Positions 6,578-13,289 of a stretch of 13,289 bases of DNA are shown here, piece by piece (position 1 is the first letter of the stretch; each line of letters opens with the position of its first letter). A program made the position numbers and the translations under genes. The stretch is from an uncultured Lentisphaeria bacterium (lineage in GTDB: Bacteria > Verrucomicrobiota > Lentisphaeria > Victivallales > Victivallaceae), in the NCBI GenBank assembly GCA_937888615.1, contig CALABZ010000428.1, positions 1 through 13,289 of the forward strand, read 5' to 3'. The notes beneath the pieces are model-generated. The model saw only the letters and a program-made list of their open reading frames with translations, was not told the DNA's origin and ran no database searches.

Positions 6578-8831
6578 TTAATTTTTCGGGACCAGCAGAC
6601 AGCGGTCGATGAAAATACCATAGGGGGCATCCGGTGAGCTGAACTTGTAGGGTTGACCGCTGAATTTTGCGCTGATATAGACGTTGTATTCCTGTTGTTC
6701 ACCACGCGCGGCGGCGCTGTCCAGCGTGAACTGAAGCCGCCAGTCCCAGAGCAAATAAACATAGGCCGACAGTTCCGGCTTCACTGTCATGCAGTGATAA
6801 TAGTTGTAGCCCGGTCCCGGAATTGAATTGGGGTTGATCAGGCCTTTTCCCAGATTGAGGGCCCTTGATACGGAATAAGCGCCGGTTTCCAGCGGGACCG
6901 CTCCTTTTTTCGCGGTTTTTGCCAGGTCCACGAAGACGGCGAATCCTGCTTCCGAATCCGGATCGGAGACGATTTTATGTTGGAATGTTTTGGCGAGATC
7001 GACCGTCATATCAATAGTGCCGGGTTTCCAGTGCTTGAACTTCTTCGGCTTGCCGACGGTCTCGGGCAGGGCGGCGTAACAATCAATGAACTGCTTCATT
7101 TCGTTCAATAGTTCCGGGTGAAATTTGGGAATAGTCGTGGCGAGGATGTTCTCGCGCCACTGTGATTCCACGCATTGGAGCAATTCCCGATAATTCAAGG
7201 GGAATTTCTCCGGGGCGTTTCCGTTTGCCGCCCATTCGGCGGTCAGTTTGCGATAACGGAGCACGGCGGCTTGTTCGAGGTTGAAGCGTTCTCGCCGGAC
7301 TCTCCGCAGGAGTTCGGGGCTGTCGGCGACTTTCTGTTCCGCCTGATCGAATAGCGACATTGATTTCAGGACGGTATCCAGGTCCAGATAAGTGGTACTT
7401 TCCACAAAGGCGTAAAGAAAACTGTGGTGACGCCGCACCGAATCGCGAAGCAGTTCCCGATATTGGGTCAGGCACGGCGCCGCCGCGCCGTAATAGCCGT
7501 CCATGAACGTGCGGGTCAGGTGGTCGCGGTCGGCGGCGGGATTTTCCAGCATACGGGCTTCGAGCCATGTTTTCAGTGCGTGCATGTCGGCTTTTTCGGG
7601 CAGTTCGTGTTCCATGAAAAGATGGCGGACGGAACTCGACGCATAGAAATTGAAGAGGTCCCCCAGAAAGTATTCGCTCGGATACGGCGGCTGCATGGGG
7701 CCGTAGATGACCGAATATTCCCAGATATAGATTTCATTGGAGATTGTGCTCCAGTCCCGGATTTTACGGCGATAGGGTTCCTGCTCGGATGCGAGGACCG
7801 ACGAGGTTTTGTTGTCCGCCGTATTGCACAGTCGGATCACGACGTTTTCCAGCGGTTTGGTTTTTTGCGGGGGAAGTTCGGTCATCATATAGGCGAGGGT
7901 GCTGACCTTGCAGTCGGGACGGAATTCTTTGACGGCGGCGGCAATTTTATTCACGAAACGGATGATCAGCCCGGAGTTGGCGCCTTCTTCACGGATGATG
8001 GCCTGACAGGCGGGGCACTGGCACATCACCGGATTGTCGTTCTGCGAGATATCATACAGCCGGGGCGGGTCGATTCCCAGGCGGTGCGCGTCTTCCTCGT
8101 CCTGAACGATGTAATCCTTGAGTTTGGTGATGAAAATTTCCGCCACCGCCGGATTGCTCAGGCAGAGTTGGCCCGCATATTGCCCGCCGACGCGCTTGCC
8201 GCCGCTCAATGAGAAATATTCCGGGTGCTTGGCCATATATTCCCGAACCGGCATGTACCAGTCGAAGGTATGCACCATATAAGGGCGTCCGAAACGGATG
8301 GCGCCGCCGTATTCGGCGGTGATCGGGTGGTCGCCGTAGTTGTTCAGCCGGTTGCGGATGGCGAAACGTCCGTTGTCGGTTTTTGGAGAACGGTTGTCGG
8401 GGTAGATGATCCGCGACAGGAATATCGGGGTTTCGGTCCGGTCGAATTCCGGCAATAGGTAGGGTTTCGCGTGAACCGGCACGGATTCCGCCTCTGGCGT
8501 CCTCGAGAAAACGGTAGACGGCATAAAGAGTTCCGCGGGTGCCGCCGCCGATAAGGATGATGTCATTGCCGAGGCGGCGCATGACGTATTGGTCGTCTTT
8601 CAACGTGTCCGGCCCGAGGCCGTATTTTTTCGCGAAAGTGGTTGCTCCCACATGAAACGTCAGTGGTTCGGTGAATCCCTCGGGGAGGGCTTTGTCCAGA
8701 TACTGTTTCAAATCGGCCGCCGCCGTTTTTTCGGGCGGGGACGGAGAGGGCGGAGCCGATACGGTGACAGGCGCGCCGATACAGCATACGGCCATCAGGT
8801 ACAGGGTGGCGGCGGCGATTCTGTATTTCAT
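6578..8831 (-). pseudogene. Exported DUF4838-domain protein, disrupted by a frame change near 8498
   Basis: Two frames together make one protein of about 750 residues. The first part (8831 to about 8499) has a signal peptide (MKYRIAAATLYLMAVCCIGA) and a GH67/GH20-type N-terminal alpha/beta domain ending in IILIGGGTRGTLYAVYRFLED (residues 91-111). The second part (about 8497 to 6578) continues with PEAESVPVHAKP, then the DUF4838 barrel: FIRHR-like FLSRIIY, HTFDWYMP, HPEYFSLSGG, QLCLSNP, SQNDNPVMCQCPACQAI and YIWEYSVIYGP. Members normally have a G-(V/I)-R-W-F-T-P-like stretch between the two parts; here only one spare base (8498) remains. That points to a small deletion of 3n+2 bases rather than a simple slip. 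The uninterrupted C-terminal ORF runs 8566-6578. The role is presumably polysaccharide breakdown in the periplasm or at the surface, by family context. AGGA lies 8 nt before the start, 22 bp after the pseudopilin stop. Confidence 0.8.
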
Positions 8832-8853
8832 GTGTTGTTTCCTTTCTGTTCGG

Positions 8854-9660
8854 TCAGTTTAACTGGGTCAGGGTGCCGAGGGTGGAGGCTCCGTCCGAAA
8901 CCTTGTTGCGGCTGATGGCTCCCAGGAACCAGATCATACGGTCGCGATTCGGCCAGATGCCATATGCCAGTCCGCCGCTTCCGCTCAATGCGAGGCTTTT
9001 TTCCATGAGCCGGGTATACCAGATGACCGAACCGTCCTCATAAACGACGTTGGCCCCGGTTTTATGGTTCATCAGGTTGCCTTTCTGTTCATTTTTGGGG
9101 CCGAAGGTAAGGTCGGAGCCGAGAGCTAGACCGGAGCGGGCACCCAGTTTGTAGGCGACGCAGGGCTTGGCAAGAGCATTATAATAGGCGAATCCCTTGT
9201 ACATTTCAGTGGGTTTGATCAGGTACGACGCATGCACCACATGGCCGTTGGACGGTTTATAATAGTATTTTGTGTCCATCCAGAATGTGCCGGAAGTCGG
9301 ATCGGATGGATTGAGCGGATAGGCGGGACACTCGAAGGTGCCTACGGAAGTATATTTGGTTTCGACCAGCATTAAAGCCATGTCGAATTTATGAGTGTCA
9401 TTCAGCGACAGCCAGCCGTTGCGTCCGCTAGCGTCCCAGGCGTATTGAAGCGTGCTGTAGGCGTTCATGAAAGGGCCGTAGCCGTCGTTGTCGCCGCCGT
9501 ACAGGTTTACCGCACTGCCGATTTGTTTGAGGTTGGCGGTACATTTGGACTGTTTGGCTTTGTCGCGGGCCTGGTTCAGGGCAGGGAGCAGCATGGCTGC
9601 GAGTATGGCAATGATCGCTATCACTACAAGAAGTTCAATAAGTGTAAAATTCTTTCTCAT
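8854..9660 (-). CDS. Pseudopilin with type IV prepilin-like N-terminus and H-X9-DG motif
   Basis: A protein of 268 residues. A very short leader (MRKN) precedes FTLIELLVVIAIIAILAAML, followed by PALNQARDKAKQSKCTANLKQIGSAVNLYGGDNDGYGP, the usual start of this family's soluble domain. The C-terminal part has His-(9 residues)-Asp-Gly in HKTGANVVYEDGSVIW. As in the other pseudopilin of the window, the residue before the mature Phe is Asn. The gene start overlaps the stop of the GH20-like gene by 4 bases (ATGA), and AGGAG lies 9 nt upstream, so it is translationally coupled within the GntR operon. It is followed after 22 bp by the exported DUF4838 gene. An inner-membrane anchored protein is expected; its function is unknown. 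Confidence 0.92.
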   Translation of the reverse strand: MRKNFTLIELLVVIAIIAILAAMLLPALNQARDKAKQSKCTANLKQIGSAVNLYGGDNDGYGPFMNAYSTLQYAWDASGRNGWLSLNDTHKFDMALMLVETKYTSVGTFECPAYPLNPSDPTSGTFWMDTKYYYKPSNGHVVHASYLIKPTEMYKGFAYYNALAKPCVAYKLGARSGLALGSDLTFGPKNEQKGNLMNHKTGANVVYEDGSVIWYTRLMEKSLALSGSGGLAYGIWPNRDRMIWFLGAISRNKVSDGASTLGTLTQLN

Positions 9661-11810
9661 TTGGTTGTTCTCCTGTTTAATTGTTTGAGCATTTGCCGGG
9701 TATGATGGATTTTATCTTTGAGGATCGGGACACTGACCGGATAATAGAGCAGTTCACTTTGGAAACCGATGTAGGGATCGCGCAACAGCAGGGGCATCAT
9801 GGCCGAGGCATTGACGATTTCGGCTTGCAGGAGTTGCGTCAGCCGTTGTCGCCGCGCCGGATCATTTCGCAGTTCATAAAACTCGTAGACATTGGCCGCC
9901 GAATCGAGAATGATCGTCATCGCCAGCGCAACATTGCGCAACTGCCCCAGCGCCGGGTGTTCCAGCAATGCCTCGCCTCTACGAAACCCCCCGGCGATTT
10001 TGCGGAAAAGGTGGGCAATTTCCATGGGCGACAAGGTTTCCCCCGTCCAGTACTTGCCGGTCGGTGTGGCGTATTCCTGAATATCCCGCCGCGGGTCAAT
10101 TCCCCAGTTGTAATTCGGCGCAATCAGTGGAATGTCTCCGGTCAAGTACAGCTTGTATCCCGGCGACCGGGCGATCGGCCCGTAATAAAAGATGCTTTTG
10201 TCGCAGGGGTATTGCTGGAACGCGCGGTCGAAGATTTTCCAGGCTTTCACCGCCGGAGCCACAGCTTCGGGCGGGTAAAGCGTGGCGGCGAGCGCGTCAA
10301 GGAAGCGCGGCTCGCTCATCGCTTTGCCGCTTCCGGCGAGCGCGAAGGCATGGAGCATCAGGTCGCCGCCTCCGCCGATGATCCACGAAACCAGGGCGCC
10401 GGAACACTTGAGCTGACGCGCGATCCTCTGCTTGCGCCAGGCCATCGAGGGGACCGGGATATAGGGGACCAGCGGCATTTCGTAGGTATTGCCGAATTGG
10501 AACTTGGGCCAGACGGAAGGGGTGGCGGGCGATTGTTTCTGTGCCATGATTCGGAAAGAGTCGGCGGGCCCGGTACAGCTCAGAGAATATTCTTCATTGG
10601 TGACTTTTTTGCCGAAAAATTCCTTGACGACCCCGTGTTCGAAATTTTCGAGCCAAACAACTTCCCGCGGGATTGCACTGTATATTTCTTCCTTGACCTT
10701 GAAGTCATGTACCGGGATGCCGTAGCTCCAGACCAGATAATCGGCTGTGGGCGCGGTGCGCCGTATCGCCTCAAACTGAAACGTAATCAGCTTTGCCAGC
10801 GCTTCACTTTGCGTCATTGTGCCGCATCGCGGGCAGGGGCGGTCACCGCTTCCCATATAGGCGTCGATCGAACGGCAACTTGTGGCGCGTTCCCCCGCGA
10901 AAATCTGAAGCATTCCGCCAAGTAACGGCACTTGGGTAAACAATTTGCGGATCGCTTCTTCCAGATAGGCCAGCACCAGCGGTTGAGAGGTACAGAGCAT
11001 GGCCAGACTGTTTTCCCCTTCGCCGCAAACGGTACCGCGCAGTTCGGGGTGGCGCGTGAACACCGGATGGTCGGGAGGAAGCACGCGCGGTTCCATGCAG
11101 AAAAACAAGACCTTGATCTCGTAGCGCGCGGCGCGTTCGGTCAGTATTCGCAGGTTGTCCAGCGCTTTCTCGTCGGCGTTCCCGGTGATTTCGGGGAGGA
11201 CTTCCGATTTGATCATTTCGCGGAAAAGGCCCGCCACCCAGATGGTGTTGATTCGCGCCCGGCGCAACCGATTCAAATATTCGTCGGGATAAAAATTCGT
11301 GTCCCGCAACAATTCCCACCCGCCGCCGAAGCGGTAACTGGCGATGGGGGATCGTGAAATACGCAGGCGCTGGCAGGTCCAATCGCGCATGACGCCGAAT
11401 TTCAGGTTCGGTGAATTCCGGCGGCGCATAGCGTCTTCGAGGTAGAGCAGGGCGCGGGAAAGCCCCGCTTCATTTTCAGCCTCGATCCTGATTCGGGCCG
11501 GGCGGATTTCCATGCGGCAGTTTTCGTAACGTCCCGGACGGGCGAGTTCCGGCCTCAGGCGGCAGTCGATCGGCACGCCGCCGGCGCATTCGCGTACCAA
11601 CATGCAGTTTCGCAGGAAATGGCGAAAATCGTCAGCGGCGGGTCCGTCAACGCCGGTGAGGGAAAACCCCCGCGCCAGCGAAAGCGTTCCGGGTATTTCT
11701 TTCCGTTTCTGAACCGGAAATGTCCGGTGCGGTTCCACCTGGTTGACAAGTTTGAGCAACTCGTCCGGCCTGATTTCGTTCATAGGGATATAGGGTTCAA
11801 GTGTTTTCAT
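9657..11810 (-). CDS. Cytoplasmic GH20-like/hydrolase-like protein of unknown specificity
   Basis: A protein of 717 residues from the ATG at 11810, chosen because GAGGG lies 6 nt upstream and the ATG overlaps the GntR stop (ATGA). The in-frame extension to 12065 lies inside the GntR gene. There is no signal peptide. Residues about 40-135 resemble the small alpha/beta domain that precedes GH20 or GH67-type barrels (RIRIEAENEAGLSRALLYLEDAM). From about 145 a barrel-like region follows: YPDEYLNRLRRARINTIWVAGLF, IKVLFFCMEPRVLPPDHPVF, MLQIFAGERATSC (Glu308 a candidate acid), CPRCG (Cys326, Cys329) and ADYLVWSYGIPVHDF. The C-terminal third is mostly helical. Overall it resembles DUF4838/GH20-like proteins but without a signature that fixes the reaction. 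Being intracellular, it may act on imported oligosaccharides. Confidence 0.8.
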   Translation of the reverse strand: MKTLEPYIPMNEIRPDELLKLVNQVEPHRTFPVQKRKEIPGTLSLARGFSLTGVDGPAADDFRHFLRNCMLVRECAGGVPIDCRLRPELARPGRYENCRMEIRPARIRIEAENEAGLSRALLYLEDAMRRRNSPNLKFGVMRDWTCQRLRISRSPIASYRFGGGWELLRDTNFYPDEYLNRLRRARINTIWVAGLFREMIKSEVLPEITGNADEKALDNLRILTERAARYEIKVLFFCMEPRVLPPDHPVFTRHPELRGTVCGEGENSLAMLCTSQPLVLAYLEEAIRKLFTQVPLLGGMLQIFAGERATSCRSIDAYMGSGDRPCPRCGTMTQSEALAKLITFQFEAIRRTAPTADYLVWSYGIPVHDFKVKEEIYSAIPREVVWLENFEHGVVKEFFGKKVTNEEYSLSCTGPADSFRIMAQKQSPATPSVWPKFQFGNTYEMPLVPYIPVPSMAWRKQRIARQLKCSGALVSWIIGGGGDLMLHAFALAGSGKAMSEPRFLDALAATLYPPEAVAPAVKAWKIFDRAFQQYPCDKSIFYYGPIARSPGYKLYLTGDIPLIAPNYNWGIDPRRDIQEYATPTGKYWTGETLSPMEIAHLFRKIAGGFRRGEALLEHPALGQLRNVALAMTIILDSAANVYEFYELRNDPARRQRLTQLLQAEIVNASAMMPLLLRDPYIGFQSELLYYPVSVPILKDKIHHTRQMLKQLNRRTTK

Positions 11811-12910
11811 CTGCCGCCCTCGTAAATGGTTCCGTCGATTACACGGGATTGAAGTTTTTTGCCGGAAACAACGTGTTCGCAAAGCATCTCGCTGGCGAGC
11901 CGTCCCAGCTCGAAACAGGGGACGCGCAAATACGGTACGAACGGATAAGTCAATGAGAAAATACCGCCCCCGGTAAAACCGAAGACATGGAATTTCTTCC
12001 CCAACCCCAGATTTTTGCGCAACGCGATCTCCTGTACCGCCATGACGACCGGGAAATGCGGACAACAGGCGCCGTCCGGCAATGCCCTGCCGGTAAGGAT
12101 TTTTTCCAGTCCGGCGACCAGTTCCGGAGAAACCCGGTCGACGTACGGCAATGCGTGATACTTGACTTCGATGTTTCGCGCAATCAGATATTTTTCAAAT
12201 ACTTTCATCCGGTATTCCAGGTCCAACCGCGCGGAAACGGTCGGATTGTCCAGATAGATAAATTCGAACGTGCGCGGGGCATCCCGGGCGACCCTGTCCG
12301 CCAGCATGGAGAAGGCGGTTTCACGGTTGTAGGAAATGCTCGGAAGTTCTTCGGAATGAAAAATTTGATTCGGTTCGACGATCACCGCTGGAATCCTTTG
12401 CTGGATAACCTGTTCCCGGAGATGGATGAACTGCGGCCCGATGAAAGCTACCGCATCGGCGCTTTCGGAAATAATCTCCAGTTGGCGGCGGAGCACCAGC
12501 GGATCGGCACTGTCCTCCATATGGCGAAACGTCACGCTGAAATTGCGCTGGTTGGCCTCGGCGATCATGCCCTGTTGCATTTCGTTTTCGGCAACGAAGT
12601 TGGCGAATCCGATCTGTTCCGGCAGCATGACCGCTTCCGGCAGGGGGGCGAAAATACGTACTTCGCCGGTGATTTTTTCGACGTTCCGGCGGACGAAACT
12701 GCCCCGCATCGGGATGCGGTCGATATAGCCTTTCTGTTGGAGAAGCTGCAGCGCGGCGATCATGGAACTGCGGCCGACTTCATATTCTTCGGCGAGTTGC
12801 CGGTCGCCGGGAAGCCGGTCACCGGCGCGGAGTTGCCCGGATTGTATTTTCGCGGCAATCAGGCGGAAAATCTTTTCCGGGATGGTTTCATATTTCGGAT
12901 ATTCAGTCAT
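11807..12910 (-). CDS. GntR-type regulator with LacI-like sugar-binding domain (AraR-like architecture)
   Basis: A protein of 367 residues. The N-terminal winged helix is GntR-like: IFRLIAAKIQSGQLRAGDRLPGDRQLAEEYEVGRSSMIAALQLLQQKGYIDRIPMRGSFV (about 14-73, shown here only as the recognisable landmarks GQLRAGDRLPGDRQLA, EVGRSS and RGSFV). The rest is a periplasmic-binding-protein-like effector domain, including SADAVAFIGPQF, IPAVIVEPNQ, FHVFGFTGGG and ELGRLASEMLCEHVVSG. This pairing occurs in sugar-responsive repressors such as AraR. The ATG at 12910 was preferred over an in-frame TTG at 12919 because an AGGG lies 11 nt before the ATG but only 2 nt before the TTG. It heads the operon with the GH20-like gene, pseudopilin and DUF4838 protein, and probably represses its own promoter until a sugar binds. 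Confidence 0.9.
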   Translation of the reverse strand: MTEYPKYETIPEKIFRLIAAKIQSGQLRAGDRLPGDRQLAEEYEVGRSSMIAALQLLQQKGYIDRIPMRGSFVRRNVEKITGEVRIFAPLPEAVMLPEQIGFANFVAENEMQQGMIAEANQRNFSVTFRHMEDSADPLVLRRQLEIISESADAVAFIGPQFIHLREQVIQQRIPAVIVEPNQIFHSEELPSISYNRETAFSMLADRVARDAPRTFEFIYLDNPTVSARLDLEYRMKVFEKYLIARNIEVKYHALPYVDRVSPELVAGLEKILTGRALPDGACCPHFPVVMAVQEIALRKNLGLGKKFHVFGFTGGGIFSLTYPFVPYLRVPCFELGRLASEMLCEHVVSGKKLQSRVIDGTIYEGGR

Positions 12911-12926
12911 ATCAATCAAAACCCTA

Positions 12927-12951
12927 TGGTTTAATACTGGTTTAATCCAGT
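12927..12951. promoter_or_regulatory. Probable operator of the GntR-type regulator
   Basis: ACTGG (12936-12940) and CCAGT (12947-12951) are inverted arms around TTTAAT. The same DNA holds two direct copies of TGGTTTAAT (12927-12935 and 12938-12946), 11 bp apart, one helical turn. On the minus strand it covers about +3 to +27 of the predicted transcript, so a bound repressor would block transcription. Assignment to the adjacent regulator is by position. Confidence 0.55.
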
Positions 12952-12960
12952 TATGGTAAT

Positions 12961-12989
12961 ATTATATCGGTTTCCGCATGAAATGTCAA
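12961..12989 (-). promoter_or_regulatory. Perfect-consensus sigma70 promoter of the GntR operon
   Basis: On the minus strand, TTGACA (12989-12984) and TATAAT (12966-12961) are separated by exactly 17 bp. A/T-rich tracts upstream of the -35 box (complement of 13001-13017) could act as an UP element. The predicted start is near 12954. Confidence 0.85.
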
Positions 12990-13006
12990 TAGGCAGAGTG
13001 AAAAAA

Positions 13007-13189
13007 AGCGAAAAATTCCCGAATCGTGTCTTTGTCCGATGTGGTTATGAGGTTGGATTTCAGCAGTTCAGCCGGGTTGAAGTTATGCCGCCCGGTGAAT
13101 GACAGGGTTGCATATGGACGAACGAAATCCGTAATGAACGAAGTCGATCCGGGAACTGAGCATGGTCGGTTTGTCGGGGATTTTTCGCT
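13007..13189. repeat. 183-bp segment bounded by 16-bp inverted repeats (possible MITE-like or intergenic repeat element)
   Basis: AGCGAAAAATTCCCGA (13007-13022) and TCGGGGATTTTTCGCT (13174-13189) are inverted copies with 15 of 16 bases matching. The interior contains a CCGGG/CCCGG pair (around 13072-13096), two GAACGAA repeats and three near copies of TTTGTC(G/C)G, two of them near or across the right end (13170-13177 and 13192-13199). No transposase and no clear target-site duplication are visible. It fills most of the 379-bp stretch without a confident gene between the GntR start and the window end. A small element that can be moved in trans is one reading; a structured intergenic repeat is another. 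Confidence 0.45.
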
Positions 13190-13198
13190 ACTTTGTCG

Positions 13199-13289
13199 GT
13201 GACGCCGTCCGGCATGTCGTACGAGGGGATGCGCGAGGAGGATATCCTTGTCATTGACGCGGAGGGAAAGCGCATAGAGGGTACGCTCA
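13199..13289 (+). pseudogene. Class II aldolase (FucA/RhaD-like) fragment lacking its N-terminus, cut by the window end
   Basis: The frame reads VTPSGMSYEGMREEDILVID and then AEGKRIEGTL to the window edge. This lines up with the 'I-T-P-(S/T)-G-x-x-Y-x-x-(L/M)-x-x-x-D-I-V-x-x-D-x-x-G-K-x-x-E-G' block that lies about 40 residues into class II sugar-phosphate aldolases. The expected upstream part with its G-N-(V/I)-S motif is not seen in any frame: the same frame has a stop at 13157-13159, and the DNA before it is the inverted-repeat-bounded segment. It is probably 5'-truncated or rearranged, though only about 30 residues can be judged. An intact gene would cleave a sugar phosphate such as fuculose- or rhamnulose-1-phosphate, fitting divergent control by the GntR regulator. 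Confidence 0.5.

Noticed and set aside
8490..8510. Programmed ribosomal frameshift in the DUF4838 gene
   Set aside because: There is no slippery heptamer, stop codon or strong downstream structure at the junction, and a conserved protein segment is also missing, so deletion explains it better. The same argument applies to the LacI gene near 5513.
9681..10925. A 414-codon plus-strand frame opposite the GH20-like gene
   Set aside because: It is a shadow frame. The minus strand shows operon spacing, a ribosome site and a coherent barrel-like protein, and similar plus-strand frames at 3885-4754, 7424-8212 and 11987-12934 are rejected for the same reason.
11811..12065. An 85-residue N-terminal extension of the GH20-like protein
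   Set aside because: It overlaps the conserved end of the GntR effector domain and is Arg-rich without structure. The ATG at 11810 has a good ribosome site and the ATGA coupling typical of the operon.
12911..12919. An upstream TTG start for the GntR-type regulator
   Set aside because: The AGGG ribosome site would be only 2 nt away, whereas the ATG at 12910 has a workable spacing. The extra three residues add nothing to the domain.
13060..13275. A 71-codon minus-strand ORF near the right edge
   Set aside because: It runs antisense through the aldolase block and across the inverted-repeat segment. It has no ribosome site or recognisable domain.

Overview
The window looks like part of a Lentisphaerota genome (Victivallis-like, probably from a gut or other glycan-rich habitat). 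This is inferred from two short pseudopilins with the leader FTLIELLVVIAIIAILAAML and a C-terminal H-X9-DG motif. Each sits in an operon with a sugar-type transcriptional regulator and large hydrolase-like proteins, a combination typical of that phylum. No rRNA, tRNA, CRISPR array or transposase was seen.

Left part, plus strand: the C-terminal part of a DUF4091/GH123-like glycosidase (2-949, open at the window edge), then a good sigma70-type promoter and a PabB-PabC fusion enzyme of p-aminobenzoate/folate synthesis (1079-2893). The fusion gene converges on, and overlaps by 20 bp, the last gene of the next operon.

Middle and right, minus strand: two operons of the same plan, read right to left. 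Operon 1 (12910 to 6578) is GntR-type regulator, cytoplasmic GH20-like protein, pseudopilin, exported DUF4838 protein. Its first three genes are joined by ATGA overlaps, and it ends at a clear intrinsic terminator (about 6493-6531). Operon 2 (6386 to 2874) is LacI-type regulator, pseudopilin, exported hydrolase-like protein. Each operon starts at a perfect TTGACA-N17-TATAAT promoter with repeat or palindrome structure just downstream, suggesting autoregulated, substrate-inducible sets. In both, the pseudopilin is followed after exactly 22 bp by a gene for an exported protein.

Two minus-strand genes carry lesions. The DUF4838 gene changes frame at about 8498, where a conserved G-x-R-W-F-T-P-like segment seems to be missing. 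The LacI gene changes frame at about 5513, where the G-(Y/F)-D segment of the effector domain seems to be missing. Both shifts have the same phase. At the right edge a class II aldolase-like reading frame (plus strand) begins abruptly at its TPSG motif. Just before it lies a 183-bp segment bounded by 16-bp inverted repeats with one mismatch (13007-13189), perhaps a small mobile or repetitive element.
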